A DNA stretch of 64,000 bases from Armatimonadetes bacterium UBA5352 (GCA_002411015.1 DHPY01000098.1:1-64000), one strand, 5' to 3'; positions 41,703 to 51,263 are shown, numbered from the stretch's first letter. Notes: generated by a model from the letters alone, not told the origin. Translations and numbers: made by a program.

Positions 41703-43031
41703 CTACTGCGCCGTGACCTCCTCGATGTACTCCTGTATCGCCGGCAGCGCGATCAGCTTCTCGTAGAAGAAGTTGTTGACCAGGTTGATGATCTCCGCGC
41801 GCGCGGCCTCGGCCTCCGGGATCAGCGCCACTCCGCTGCGCTGGCGGGTGAGGCTGTCGCGCAGGCGCAGCAGATAGCGCACGATCTCCGCTTCCTGGTC
41901 GCCCTCCAGGGCTTTGATCACGGCGAGGACCAGCTCATCCGCCTGGTCGAGCACGTACTGCATCGGTATCCCGCAGTCCTCGTGTGTGGCGTCATCCACG
42001 GTGCGGATCAGCGACCAGACCTGATACAGCACAGTCGCGGGCTCATCGAAAAGCTCGCGCAGAAACGCGGCTTCCGGGTAACGCCCGGTCAGCCGGAAGA
42101 TGTTGTAGAGTCGCTTGGCGACCTTGCCGTAGTTGACATCTTTCGTCACGTACTTCGCCACCTCGTGCTGCAGGGCGGCGACGTAGTCATCCAGCGCATC
42201 GGCTGAGACCTGCTTGGCCAGCTTGGCGAAGATCGGCACTGACGTCGCGTCCAGGTAGACCTCCTGGAAGTAGGGGTCGAGGTAGGAGTCGAGCGGCGTG
42301 ATCGTCCCATCGGGCGCTTCCCAGGTGACATCGAGCATGTTGCTCGCGTTGGAGAGCCTGTGCCTGGCTGGATCGGCCACCACCCAGTCGAGCTTGCAGC
42401 AGCCGGGTTCAAGCGCGGCCTCCTCCCAGAGCACGCTCGCAGGCTCGCCCCCGGGCGTGAAACCCTCGATCCTCCCGGCCTCAATCTCCGCGGGCGACCA
42501 CGCTATGGGCGAACCTGCACTGATGGTGCGTCCGCTCCTGACGAAGTCGCTTTGGTAGGACCCGAGCTTGACCTCAATGAGCTGGTATGCTGGCCCTTCC
42601 CGCTTGCTCAGCGCCTTCTCGCGCATGATGCGCGCGAGAGTCCCGCAGGCTTCCTCGCGAGTGGGGGCGATGATGTTGACGCGCTCGAAGTAGTCGGCAT
42701 CCCCGGGATAGCTCTGGATCTTCGACTGCGCGGCTGAGCCGGAGAGGGCGAGGGCCGTCTCGACGACCCCCGGCACGTCCTCGAACTCCACGAGGCGGCC
42801 GATCTCCCTGAAGTGCGCGAGGTCCTGGTCGGAGAAGTCCAGCATTACCATGCGGTGGCCGAAGACGCCGGTGCGTTCGTCAACTACCACCCCCTCCTGC
42901 GCCTCCGCCGCGGCCATCGCCGTGAGCCACTGGAGCGCTTCAGCCTCGTCAAGCTCAATACCGAGGCGCGCTGCAGACTGAATGATCTCTGCCATCTCAG
43001 CAGACGGTTCTCCAGAGACTTCCGGGGCCAT
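41703..43031 (-). CDS. Uncharacterised protein with nucleotidyltransferase-like motifs
   Basis: The product has 442 residues, with GAGGAGG upstream. I do not recognise a named family. A pattern resembling the pol-beta nucleotidyltransferase fold is visible: G98-S99 followed by PGDADYFERV (Asp111-x-Asp113), and later CKLDWVVAD (Asp215) on a strand. That would give the three carboxylates of such enzymes. The C-terminal 180 residues are helical (LYNIFRLTGRYPEAAFLREL, YLLRLRDSLTRQ) with many acidic and hydrophobic positions. There is no signal peptide. It stands alone with its own promoter. Nucleotidyl transfer is a hypothesis from the motif spacing only. Confidence 0.65.
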   Translation of the reverse strand: MAPEVSGEPSAEMAEIIQSAARLGIELDEAEALQWLTAMAAAEAQEGVVVDERTGVFGHRMVMLDFSDQDLAHFREIGRLVEFEDVPGVVETALALSGSAAQSKIQSYPGDADYFERVNIIAPTREEACGTLARIMREKALSKREGPAYQLIEVKLGSYQSDFVRSGRTISAGSPIAWSPAEIEAGRIEGFTPGGEPASVLWEEAALEPGCCKLDWVVADPARHRLSNASNMLDVTWEAPDGTITPLDSYLDPYFQEVYLDATSVPIFAKLAKQVSADALDDYVAALQHEVAKYVTKDVNYGKVAKRLYNIFRLTGRYPEAAFLRELFDEPATVLYQVWSLIRTVDDATHEDCGIPMQYVLDQADELVLAVIKALEGDQEAEIVRYLLRLRDSLTRQRSGVALIPEAEAARAEIINLVNNFFYEKLIALPAIQEYIEEVTAQ

Positions 43032-43340
43032 CTCGATTCCTCCTCACGGTGATGGTGCTGGTGTAGCATTATATCCCAAAGGTGGCCGCGCACCGCCAGG
43101 TTTGAGAGATGAGTGCCGCTGGTACCACAGCGACCTCCCATGCTGCTGACGCCCGCGCCCGCCCGACATGCGCATCCCGATCACCGAGGAGGCGATGTTC
43201 CCAATTGAGGTTGCTATGCAGGAAGCAGCGGTCGCGTGAAGAACATGAACCACATGTGAGGTCGGCGGAGGTCCTTTGGCGGTTCGTGTGGAACGCTGGA
43301 GTCGCGAGAGACTGTCATGCCGCTCCGGGAGGTCGCTGCC
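43032..43340. other. Divergent intergenic region
   Basis: This 309-bp spacer lies between the unknown minus-strand gene and the NHL lipoprotein gene. It holds a -10-like site for the minus gene (43068-43073). I see no convincing plus-strand -35/-10 pair, RNA structure or small gene. Confidence 0.5.
43068..43073 (-). promoter_or_regulatory. -10 element for the unknown gene
   Basis: On the minus strand this reads TATAAT exactly, preceded by GGGA. The -35 at 17 bp is poor. The expected transcript start is near 43061, giving a 30-nt leader. Confidence 0.4.
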
Positions 43341-46205
43341 ATGGTCTGCAGAAGGTCTTCGGCGTGTGCGGCGTGCGTGGGTGTCTGCCTGGTTCTGCTT
43401 CTTGCCTGGATTGTGGGCGGCTGTGGTGGAAGCTCTCAGGTCGCTCCAGGGCCTGGCGACGGCGGTGACAGCGACGGTGGCGCAACAACGTCCGAGGTGA
43501 GCACGGCGAGCTTCATCGTTGACGTGGAGACTGGCGATGTCACGGTCACTCACTCTGACGGTGGCGAGGGCACCATTGGCACCGCGGCCGCATTCACCGG
43601 CACTGCGGTCCATTTCGACAGCAGCGTGCTCTATGACCAGCCCGGCAGTCTCGGGCTCAAGTTCCTCGATGTCAGCATCGCCAATCAGATGGGCTTCGCG
43701 ATAGGGCAGACCCCGGACGGCGTAGAGACCGGGGTGCGTGTGATCTTCAGCGACCTCAAGCCGCTCCAGACGCTGCCGGATATTAGATCACAGGCGACCG
43801 TGCGCACCGTGGCCACGGTTGATGGAGCGCCCTGGGGAGCGGCTGTGGCTGACGATGGGACCGCCTACGTCACCATCCCCCACCAGGTCCTCAAGATCAA
43901 CGGGAGCAACGTCTCCGTGCTGGCCGGCACCACCAGCTCGGGCTATCTCAACCGCGCGGGCACTGCGGCACGCTTCGAAGGCCCAGCCGGGATCGCCATC
44001 AATCCGGTTGACGGCGCCCTGATCGTGGCTGAGCAGACCGGCAACAGGATCCGCCGGATCGGCCGCAACGGCTCGGCGTCCCTCGTGGCGGGCACCGGCG
44101 CCGCTGGCGGCATCGATGGCAACGGCAGCGTAGCCACGTTCTCCTCGCCGGTCGGAGTTGCGGTCGACTCTACCGGGACCATCTACGTCACCGATCTCCA
44201 CCGCGTCCGCCGCATTGCGTTCAGTGGCGGCAACGCGACCGTGCCGAGCAACTACACGGTGAGCACCCTCGCTGGCGCGGACGCCGCGGGCTTCGTGGAT
44301 GCGAGCGGCTCCACCACCCGCTTCAGCACACCCCTCGGCATCACCGTTGATGAAGACGGCAACCTCTACGTGGCCGACTACGGAAACCGCCGCATCCGCA
44401 TGGTCCTGCAGGATACCCGGACCACTACCATCGCCGGCACGGGCCTGAACGGCAGGACCGATGGCGCCGGCAACGTCGCGACCTTCCGGACGCCCTACGG
44501 CATCGCCGCCCTCCCGGACCGCGGGAGAGGGGTCTCGCTGGTGGTCAGTGACGAACTCGACCGGGTCCTCCGGCAGATCTCCCTCAAGGGCGGCGGCGAC
44601 GCCGCGCCAGGCAGCGCCGCAAGCTGGATCGTGCAGACGCTTGCAGGGCAGTACGGTGCGGCCGGGACCGCAGATGGCCCCGGCAACATCGCCAGCTTCA
44701 ACGCCTCCCGGCTGCTTGGCGCGAATGAGAGCGGAAACGTGTATGTCCCTGACTTCGCCAGCTGGAAACTGCGCCTGGTGACCCCCAATCAGGGCTTCTT
44801 CCCCATTGACAGCACGCCCGGGGGGCTGCTGATGGACAGCGTGCGGCTCTCCAACGCGGATGGCTGGGTGCCCTTCGCGGGCGGCGCGAACAGGCCGTTC
44901 ATCACGTACCCGGCGATTGGCCGGGGCGCGACCAGTGAGCCGCAGATCTGGTCGTTCAGCGTGCCCGATACGGTGACCGCCTTCCAGTTCTCAGTGCTCG
45001 TCTCGGCTCAGACCGAGGCGTTCACCCCGCCCGAGGGCATTGATTCTGACATCAGCGGTGGCACGGGCTCCGTCCGCACGAATGTCCGGACCCTCACCGG
45101 CTCAACCGCCGGCACGGACGGTTTCGTGGACGGCATTGGCTCGAACTCACGCTTCCGCTCCGTCATCGGCATGGGTTTCGATGCCGCGGGAACCGCCTAC
45201 GTAGCCGACGCCGACAATAACGCAATCCGGCGTGTGACTGCGGATGGCCGCGTCTCCACAGTGGCGGGCAGCAGCGGCTCTTCTGGTTTCGCCACTGGGC
45301 GCGGCAACTTCGCCTTGATGGCGTATCCCACCGACGTTGCTGTGGTTGAGGGAGAGTACTTGACCGCTTCGGCAGACTGGTATGCAGCGGGAGGCGTGTT
45401 CCTGCTCGTGACGGATCTTGACAACAATCGGGTGCGCATCGTTCGCGGCCCGCACAGCGGATGGAATGCCGAGGACTCGTGGGAGCCATGGAACCCGAAC
45501 TTCTATGACGTCTATGTCGCCGCCGGGGACGGAACCGACGGCTATGCCAATGGTGGGGGGCACGTGGCTCAGTTCGCCGCGCCCTCCAGTATCGCGATGG
45601 GACCTGGTGGGATCTCCTACGTGCTTGAGCGCACAGGCGGCAACAGAGTGAGGACACTCCGGTGGAAGGGTGGAGATCCGACCGACAGCGTCAGCTGGCA
45701 AGTGGGCCTGCTCGCTGGCTCGACCACTGGAGAGCCAGGTTACACCAACGCGAATGGCGCCAACGCCCGCTTCGATGACCCGAGAGGCATCGCGGTCGGC
45801 CCCGACGGGACCGTCTACGTCGCGGACACCTACAACCACTGCATCCGAAAGATCACGCCAGACGGCGATGTCACCACACTCGCAGGCACCGACTCGCCAG
45901 GATACGTTGACGCTGTCGGCGCCAGTGCACGGTTCTCCTGCCCGTGGGATATTGCGGTCGGCCCCGATGGATACATCTACGTCGCCGACCGCTACAACTA
46001 CCGCATCCGGCGCGTGAGCCCCGGCGGCACCGTCACAACCGTCGCGGGAACCGGCTCATCGACGCGAACCGATGCCACCGGTAACGCGAGTGGCCACTAC
46101 GACGACCTCGGGATCGGCATCAACCCCTCCGGGGATCTCTACATCGCAGAGGCGGAGTGCATCCGCGCCATCGAGCGGATCATCGATGTCGGCAACCGGG
46201 GATAG
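43341..46205 (+). CDS. Large NHL-repeat lipoprotein
   Basis: The product has 954 residues from ATG 43341, preceded by GGGAGG 8 bp upstream; the ATG at 43317 is an alternative. The signal peptide ends at a lipobox (WIVGGCGGSS), so it is anchored at the cell surface. More than ten NHL/YVTN-like units follow (for example NLYVADYGNRRIRMV, TVYVADTYNHCIRKI, YIYVADRYNYRIRRV with GTG or TVAG connectors), enough for two propellers with an insert at about 480-560. NHL propellers bind proteins, sugars or RNA, and some cleave amides; no active site can be named here. A terminator-like stem-loop follows. Confidence 0.87.
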   Translation: MVCRRSSACAACVGVCLVLLLAWIVGGCGGSSQVAPGPGDGGDSDGGATTSEVSTASFIVDVETGDVTVTHSDGGEGTIGTAAAFTGTAVHFDSSVLYDQPGSLGLKFLDVSIANQMGFAIGQTPDGVETGVRVIFSDLKPLQTLPDIRSQATVRTVATVDGAPWGAAVADDGTAYVTIPHQVLKINGSNVSVLAGTTSSGYLNRAGTAARFEGPAGIAINPVDGALIVAEQTGNRIRRIGRNGSASLVAGTGAAGGIDGNGSVATFSSPVGVAVDSTGTIYVTDLHRVRRIAFSGGNATVPSNYTVSTLAGADAAGFVDASGSTTRFSTPLGITVDEDGNLYVADYGNRRIRMVLQDTRTTTIAGTGLNGRTDGAGNVATFRTPYGIAALPDRGRGVSLVVSDELDRVLRQISLKGGGDAAPGSAASWIVQTLAGQYGAAGTADGPGNIASFNASRLLGANESGNVYVPDFASWKLRLVTPNQGFFPIDSTPGGLLMDSVRLSNADGWVPFAGGANRPFITYPAIGRGATSEPQIWSFSVPDTVTAFQFSVLVSAQTEAFTPPEGIDSDISGGTGSVRTNVRTLTGSTAGTDGFVDGIGSNSRFRSVIGMGFDAAGTAYVADADNNAIRRVTADGRVSTVAGSSGSSGFATGRGNFALMAYPTDVAVVEGEYLTASADWYAAGGVFLLVTDLDNNRVRIVRGPHSGWNAEDSWEPWNPNFYDVYVAAGDGTDGYANGGGHVAQFAAPSSIAMGPGGISYVLERTGGNRVRTLRWKGGDPTDSVSWQVGLLAGSTTGEPGYTNANGANARFDDPRGIAVGPDGTVYVADTYNHCIRKITPDGDVTTLAGTDSPGYVDAVGASARFSCPWDIAVGPDGYIYVADRYNYRIRRVSPGGTVTTVAGTGSSTRTDATGNASGHYDDLGIGINPSGDLYIAEAECIRAIERIIDVGNRG

Positions 46206-46233
46206 GTTGTGCCGCAGGAGGATGACGCCATCC

Positions 46234-46270
46234 GGCGGGGAAGTACGCGCAAGCGCGCGGCTTCCCCGCC
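46234..46270 (+). terminator. Stem-loop after the NHL lipoprotein gene
   Basis: GGCGGGGAAG (46234-46243) pairs perfectly with CTTCCCCGCC (46261-46270) around a 17-nt loop. It lies 29 bp after the stop and 43 bp before the next start. Confidence 0.55.
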
Positions 46271-46312
46271 GCCTCATTTCATGCCGCCCAAACCGGACAG
46301 GAGCGTCCGCTC

Positions 46313-47482
46313 ATGGCACCGTCGAAGATCGCCGAAACTGACCATTTCTGGTACCGGCTGGGGCCGGAAGACGTCTATGTCGAGTCCCAGCGTGACAACA
46401 GGGCCTTCGGCTACGCCCCCGGCCGCGTGATGCTCTCGGAGGATAACGCTGAGACCTGGCCGCACAGCATCGAGTTCGCCGACGCCAGCAAGATCACGTT
46501 CAGCACGCTCCTCGCCAACGGCACTGTGCTGTGGGCCACGGGCTCAAAGCTCTTCCGCAGCGCCGACAACCTGAAGAGCTACGAGGAGGTCATCGTCAAG
46601 GACCTCGATGGCAGCGACTACCTCCCGCACACGCCGCAGGCCCCGGAGCGCCCCGGCTGGTACTTCCACACGCTGCCGGGCGTCACCACCTTCGACGCGA
46701 ACGGCCGCGAGATGCTCGCCTGGGGGAACTACTGCAACGTCCTCGGCGGCGCGAGCCCCGTCAACATCTACTACTCCGCCGATGGCGGCGAGACGGTGAA
46801 GATCGCGTACGCCTTCGGGCAGAATCCGCTCATGACCGACAACGGCTCCAATGGCGGCGGCAGGGACGGCACGCTCCTCGGCAACCCGGACAACCCCGTC
46901 CGCGCGCGGCACGTCCACACCGTCGCCTACAACCCCGCCGAGGACGCTTACTACTCCTGCACGGGCGATGGCGACCGGGAGGGCTTCCTCGAGTGCCACT
47001 GGCTGCGCGGCGCCTACGACTGGGATGCCGATGAATGGGATTGGCGCGTCATCCACTCCGACCACCTGAACTCGCGCTACAAGGCCGGCGGCATCTCCTT
47101 CGTCGACGGGATGGTCTACTGGATCAGCGACTCGAACGGGCCGCAACCGTACGACCGCGGCGTCTTCCGCTGCGCGCCGGAGGACATCACGAACAAGGAG
47201 CGGCATGAGCTGCTCTTCAACCCGGAGGTCGAGTCCGGCAACATGATCGTCGAGGACGACGTCCTGCTCGCATCCCACTGCGCGCCGGCCTCGCCGCTGG
47301 ATACCGGGATCATCATCTCTACCGATGGGGGAGAGACCTGGGCGCAGTATGACCTCAAGGAATTCGGCAAGCGCTCGCCGACGCGCCTCCACGCGAAGAA
47401 CAGCGACGGCTGGTTCCGCATGGACCTGCGCAAGGGCTGGATCGAGCACGCGGAGGTTCTCTACCTCAAGCCAAAGCAGTAG
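46313..47482 (+). CDS. BNR/sialidase-like propeller protein (cytoplasmic, no signal)
   Basis: The product has 389 residues. Asp-box-like repeats are visible (LSEDNAETWPH, YSADGGETVKI, ISTDGGETWAQYD), as in exo-sialidases and BNR propellers. The N-terminus (MAPSKIAETDHFWYRL) has no signal peptide, unlike secreted sialidases. Catalytic residues of true sialidases (Arg triad, Tyr/Glu) cannot be assigned. A degenerate, internally deleted copy of this gene lies at 49730-50085. Function unknown; likely acts on or senses a glycan product. Confidence 0.78.
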   Translation: MAPSKIAETDHFWYRLGPEDVYVESQRDNRAFGYAPGRVMLSEDNAETWPHSIEFADASKITFSTLLANGTVLWATGSKLFRSADNLKSYEEVIVKDLDGSDYLPHTPQAPERPGWYFHTLPGVTTFDANGREMLAWGNYCNVLGGASPVNIYYSADGGETVKIAYAFGQNPLMTDNGSNGGGRDGTLLGNPDNPVRARHVHTVAYNPAEDAYYSCTGDGDREGFLECHWLRGAYDWDADEWDWRVIHSDHLNSRYKAGGISFVDGMVYWISDSNGPQPYDRGVFRCAPEDITNKERHELLFNPEVESGNMIVEDDVLLASHCAPASPLDTGIIISTDGGETWAQYDLKEFGKRSPTRLHAKNSDGWFRMDLRKGWIEHAEVLYLKPKQ

Positions 47483-47503
47483 CTTCTTAGCCGGGGCAGT
47501 CCT

Positions 47504-47535
47504 GCGGAGAGTGCGCAGCGATGCGCACTCTCCGC
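47504..47535 (+). terminator. Strong stem-loop after the BNR gene
   Basis: A perfect 14-bp inverted repeat, GCGGAGAGTGCGCA and TGCGCACTCTCCGC, encloses a GCGA tetraloop (GNRA type). There is no clear U tract. It ends 54 bp before the thioesterase start. Confidence 0.65.
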
Positions 47536-47589
47536 ACGTTCGCCATCGCAGCACCGCATGCAGAGCCACCAGACGCAGGGGAGGACGCC

Positions 47590-48018
47590 ATGCCCGACGC
47601 AACACCAGACCTCGAGGCCATCAAGCGTCACTTCGCCCAGGACCACTTCGCCGCTACGAGCGGCATCGAGATACTTGAGCTTCAGCAGGGCTTTGCGCGC
47701 ACCGCGCTCAAGGTGGAGGAGCGGCATCTCAACAGCGTGGGCATCGCCCAGGGGGGCGCGATCTTCACCCTCGCCGATCTCGCCTTCGCCATGGCCTGCA
47801 ACTCCAGCGGCCAGGTGGCGGTAGCTATCAACACCACGCTGTCCTTCCTCAGGCCGACGCCCGGGGGGAGCCTGGTCGCCGAGGCCACTGAGGTCTCGCG
47901 CAGCAGGCGTATCTCCACCTGCACAGTGCGCGTGCTCGATGAGTCAGAGCGGCTGGTGGCGCTCTTCCAGGGCACCGCTTACATCAAGGACGAGCCCTTC
48001 CCGCCGGTAAGCGACTGA
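47590..48018 (+). CDS. PaaI-like hotdog-fold thioesterase
   Basis: The product has 142 residues from the ATG with GGGGAGG upstream. Its long helix and strand pattern (HLNSVGIAQGGAIFTLADLA) matches the PaaI hotdog family, with Gln-Gly-Gly where some members have His-Gly-Gly. The later INTTLSFLRPTPGG and RRISTCTVRV complete the fold. The family hydrolyses aromatic or medium-chain acyl-CoA thioesters in the cytoplasm. It has no obvious partner in this region. Confidence 0.87.
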   Translation: MPDATPDLEAIKRHFAQDHFAATSGIEILELQQGFARTALKVEERHLNSVGIAQGGAIFTLADLAFAMACNSSGQVAVAINTTLSFLRPTPGGSLVAEATEVSRSRRISTCTVRVLDESERLVALFQGTAYIKDEPFPPVSD

Positions 48019-48035
48019 TCCTCCGGCAGGCGGCG

Positions 48036-48769
48036 CTACTCGAGCCAGATCTTGCTGATGACCACCTTCGACACGCAGCAGGCCATGAAGCCGTACCCGG
48101 TGGCCTCTGGGTGAACGCTGATCGTGTGGTAGAGCTGCTGCGGATCCTCGGCAATGCATGCAACGCTCCACGCCACGTCATCGCCCGATGGATCTGGATA
48201 GACTTCAGTTGGCACACCATTCACGCGGATGCGTGGAACAGCGGAGCTGTTGGGCCAGACATCCTTCATGAAGAACGTGAGCAGATAGGCTCCCCGCTGG
48301 GGCCAGTGAGCCTCGATGTACAGCAGGGCGGAGTTGTTGCTCGACGCCGTCAACCACAGCAGCGGCGGATTCTGGGCTGCAGTGGGGAGCGGTGTCATCT
48401 GACTGAGCCACGCTGCATCCGTTCGGAGAGCCAGTCTGTAGTCGGAGTAACCAGCGCCCTGAGGAAAGGTCGCGTCCAGCGGAGTCAGCGTGATGCCTGA
48501 GAGCCAGATCTGGTCGAGCGGTCGCCGAAGCGCATCGCCGCGGAAGAGCTCCTGAATCCGCGCAAGCAGCACGGGTTGCGCTTTGACCAGCGCGACCCGC
48601 TGCTCGGCCGTTATCGTGCCCGCCAGGCGCTGTCGGGCTGTCTGCGACAAGCCGTCTGCACGGCCTCAAGAACCCCCGGAGGGAGCTTCCTCGCTGCCAG
48701 ACCGGATTGAGCATGGAGGCCGGTTGACACGCACAGTACCAACGCCAGAACGCCGACCAGCTTGCGCAT
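48036..48769 (-). pseudogene. Frameshifted secreted protein of unknown function
   Basis: The start MRKLVGVLALVLCVSTGLHA (with GAGAGGGATGG upstream) is a clean signal peptide that continues LPPGVLEAVQTA and then runs into a stop in its own frame near 48611. The mature part (SQTARQRLAGTITAEQ... LWLTASSNNSALLYIEAHWP... VWPNSSAVPRIRVNGVPTEVYPD split over about 200 residues) is open in another frame from about 48650 to 48036. Joining them needs one frameshift at about 48640-48660. It could be a decayed gene or a sequencing error. No family recognised; the mature region looks like a beta-rich carbohydrate-binding-type domain. Confidence 0.6.
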
Positions 48770-48867
48770 GGTGCCATCCCTCTCTGGTGTGTGACCGATC
48801 ACGACACGCGCGGCAGCAGGGCGACACGACGCACTCCGGGTTGTCAGGCCCGTCTACTCGATGCGAC

Positions 48868-49671
48868 TCAGAAGCCGGCCTCCTTCAGCCAGACCGCGAG
48901 CAGGTCTATCCATGAAGCGATGTTCGGGAACTCCTCAGCCAGCCCGAGGCCATGGCGGCCGCTCGGGTAGATGTGAAGCTCATACGGCACATTGTTCGCA
49001 CTCAGCGCTTCGGCGAACAGCAGTGAGTTCTGCACCGGCACCCCGGCATCATCGGCCGTGTGCCAGAGGAACGCGGGCGGCGTGTCTGGCGTAACCTGCG
49101 TCTCATTGGAGAGCGACGGCACCAGGTCCTGCGGCGGATCATCGCCGAGGAGGTTCCGCATCGATCCGCGGTGCCCGTACTCGCCGAAGCCTATCACGGG
49201 GTAGCACAGCACCATGGCGTCGGGACGGCAGCTCTGCCGGTCGATCTCATCGCCGTCGGAGCGGCCGGCATCGTAGTGCGTGCCGGCTGTTGAGACGAGG
49301 TGGCCGCCCGCGGAGAAGCCGAGGATGGCGACCGCGTTCGGCTTGACGTTCAGCTCATCTGCGTGCACGCGCACCCAGCGGATGGCTCGCTGCGCGTCCA
49401 TGAGCGGATATGGATGGCGATAGGGGGAGATGCGGTAGTCGCAGACGCAAGCCGCGATGCCGCGCTCATTAAGCGCCCGCGCGATCGGCTCACCCTCGTG
49501 CGGCGCCCTATGGCCGTAGCCGCCGCCAGGGCAGACGATCACGCACCCGCCGGGCACGGCGCTGTCGATCATGAAGGGCGTGATGACGGGCTCAAACGGC
49601 TCCTCGACGCTACCCACACCAGGAGCGCCCTGGATCCACAGTGTGGTGGGTTGGTGGTTGGCTATGGCCAT
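48868..49671 (-). CDS. Alpha/beta-hydrolase (acetylxylan-esterase-like)
   Basis: The product has 267 residues from MAIANHQPTTLW, with GGAGG 7 bp upstream. It has an oxyanion loop VIVCPGGGYGHRAPHEGE, the nucleophile elbow GFSAGGH, an Asp in HTADDAGVPV and a His in GRHGLGL, so a complete triad. The length and the GGGYGHR loop fit the xylan/feruloyl esterase-like group that deacetylates plant polysaccharides. There is no signal peptide, so it would act on imported material unless it is exported another way. Confidence 0.87.
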   Translation of the reverse strand: MAIANHQPTTLWIQGAPGVGSVEEPFEPVITPFMIDSAVPGGCVIVCPGGGYGHRAPHEGEPIARALNERGIAACVCDYRISPYRHPYPLMDAQRAIRWVRVHADELNVKPNAVAILGFSAGGHLVSTAGTHYDAGRSDGDEIDRQSCRPDAMVLCYPVIGFGEYGHRGSMRNLLGDDPPQDLVPSLSNETQVTPDTPPAFLWHTADDAGVPVQNSLLFAEALSANNVPYELHIYPSGRHGLGLAEEFPNIASWIDLLAVWLKEAGF

Positions 49672-49729
49672 TGCGACGCCTCCTGCGTGAACTGCACTGT
49701 CTGGTAGAACCTTGCATTCCACTTGCCTG

Positions 49730-50085
49730 TCAGGTTACCTTCGGCTTCAGAAAGAGCGCCTCGCCCGGATCTGACCAGCGCTGGCGCAGATCCATGCGGA
49801 ACCAGCCTTCACTGCTGGGCGAGTGGAGGCGCATTGCCGAGCGTGTGAGCCACGGGCTGGAGTGGGTCGCGAACAGGACATTGCCAAGGACGCAGCTGAA
49901 CGTGATCTCCTCTGCGTCGCTGAACGGCAGAGTTCGGAGCCAGGTCGCGCCATTGCCCTCGGAAAGCACAATCTGCCCGCTCCCGTAGCCGAATGCTCTA
50001 CGCCCCCGCTGAGCATGCGTGAGGGTGCCCCCTTGCTGAGGCGGCGCCACAAGTGCTCGGTCTCACCGACCAGGTTTGGTGACAT
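49730..50085 (-). pseudogene. Remnant of a BNR-propeller paralogue (frameshift plus internal deletion)
   Basis: The start at 50085 (MSPNLVGETEHLWRRL) matches the N-terminus of the intact protein at 46313 (MAPSKIAETDHFWYRL). Its frame then ends, and a neighbouring frame continues with RRAFGYGSGQIVLSEGNGATW, matching RAFGYAPGRVMLSEDNAETW. The sequence then jumps to RLHSPSSEGWFRMDLRQRW, which equals the last 35 residues of the intact copy (RLHAKNSDGWFRMDLRKGW). About 280 internal residues are therefore absent and one frameshift is needed. It ends with LFLKPKVT versus LYLKPKQ in the intact copy. Confidence 0.82.
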
Positions 50086-50114
50086 GGTTGGCGCCTGCAC
50101 TGCGCGACCCGTGT

Positions 50115-51263
50115 CTACCCGCGCGCATCGATGATGGACTGGTAAAGCTCGAGGTGCTGCTCGACCATCCGGTCCACAGTGAACTCACGTTCCACTCGGC
50201 GGTGCCCGGCTTCGCCCATCGACCGAGCCCGCTCGGGATCGCTGATGAGCGCGGAGATCGCCTCAGCCAGCGCCTGAGGATCCTCCGGGGGCACGATCAA
50301 CCCGGTCTCGCCATCGACCACCGCCTCAGCGCACCCCCCGACGTCCGTAGCGATGACCGGCTTCCCCGCGGCCATGGCCTCGAGGATGGTGATGGGAAAG
50401 CCCTCCTGGCGCGAGGAGAGGACAAAGATATCGGCGGCATTCAGCAGGTCGGGGACATCGCGCCTGCGCCCGAGGAGCTTCACGGCCCCCTCGAGGTTGT
50501 GCTCAGCGATCGCGCCCCGGATTGCCTCGACCGTCTGCGGCTCATGTTCGAAGCTGCCGGCGATCCAGCACTCGGAGGAGAGGCCGTCCTGCGGCACCAG
50601 CGACATCGCTTCGACCAACGTGATCTGAGACTTCGGCCGCGTCAGGTTCGCGACGTTGCACAAAACGCGCGTCTCCTCAGCCGAGCACAACCCGGAATGG
50701 ACATCCTCTCGCGAGCGCACAGAGGCGATCCGGCCTGTCTCAATGCCGTTCCAGATGCGCCTGATCGGCCCCGGGTAGCGGCTCCAGCGCGATGAGAAGC
50801 TGACTCTCGCGGCGTCCGACACGCACACGATGCCTGCGGTCACTGGGAGGAACGTGCGGTAGATTCCGGCTGCCCAGCGAGGATAAACCTCCTGGATGCT
50901 GTGCTCTGTGTAGACGAGCGGCGGCCTGCGCCCGAGCATGCGCAGCGCGAGCGACGCCCACAGGGTCGGTCGAGGCACATGGGAGTGGATGATCTCGGGG
51001 CGGAAGTCGGCGATGAGGCGCCGGTAGGCGAGGATGCTCGACGGCGTGAAGTCGGCCCACGCGCTCTTGGCAAGCTTCCGTCGGGGGAGCAGCCTCTCAC
51101 AGCGGATGCCGAGCGCTTCCAGCTCGGGCACCACCTCATCGGTGCTCTCGAGGAAGACGATCATGACCTCGTGACCACGCGCGGCAAGCCCTCGCGCGAG
51201 GTCCTGGATGACCCTCTCAGCCCCCCCGCCCTCGATTGCCACGCCCGACAGCATGATGCGCAT
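50115..51263 (-). CDS. GT4-family glycosyltransferase (EPS cluster)
   Basis: The product is a 382-residue GT-B enzyme. N-terminal GGGAERVIQDLARGLAARGH is the acceptor-domain glycine loop, and the donor domain shows SRQEGFPITILEAMAAGKPV (E-x7-E) and GGCAEAVVDGETGLIVPPED. It is the last gene of the minus-strand exopolysaccharide operon, 15 bp after the FemAB-like gene. It transfers a hexose or related sugar to a lipid-linked oligosaccharide; donor unknown. Confidence 0.88.
   Translation of the reverse strand: MRIMLSGVAIEGGGAERVIQDLARGLAARGHEVMIVFLESTDEVVPELEALGIRCERLLPRRKLAKSAWADFTPSSILAYRRLIADFRPEIIHSHVPRPTLWASLALRMLGRRPPLVYTEHSIQEVYPRWAAGIYRTFLPVTAGIVCVSDAARVSFSSRWSRYPGPIRRIWNGIETGRIASVRSREDVHSGLCSAEETRVLCNVANLTRPKSQITLVEAMSLVPQDGLSSECWIAGSFEHEPQTVEAIRGAIAEHNLEGAVKLLGRRRDVPDLLNAADIFVLSSRQEGFPITILEAMAAGKPVIATDVGGCAEAVVDGETGLIVPPEDPQALAEAISALISDPERARSMGEAGHRRVEREFTVDRMVEQHLELYQSIIDARG

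Noticed and set aside
43044..43613. Minus-strand open frame across the NHL spacer
   Set aside because: It runs into the signal-peptide region of the NHL gene, has low-complexity Arg/Ala content and no RBS or domain.
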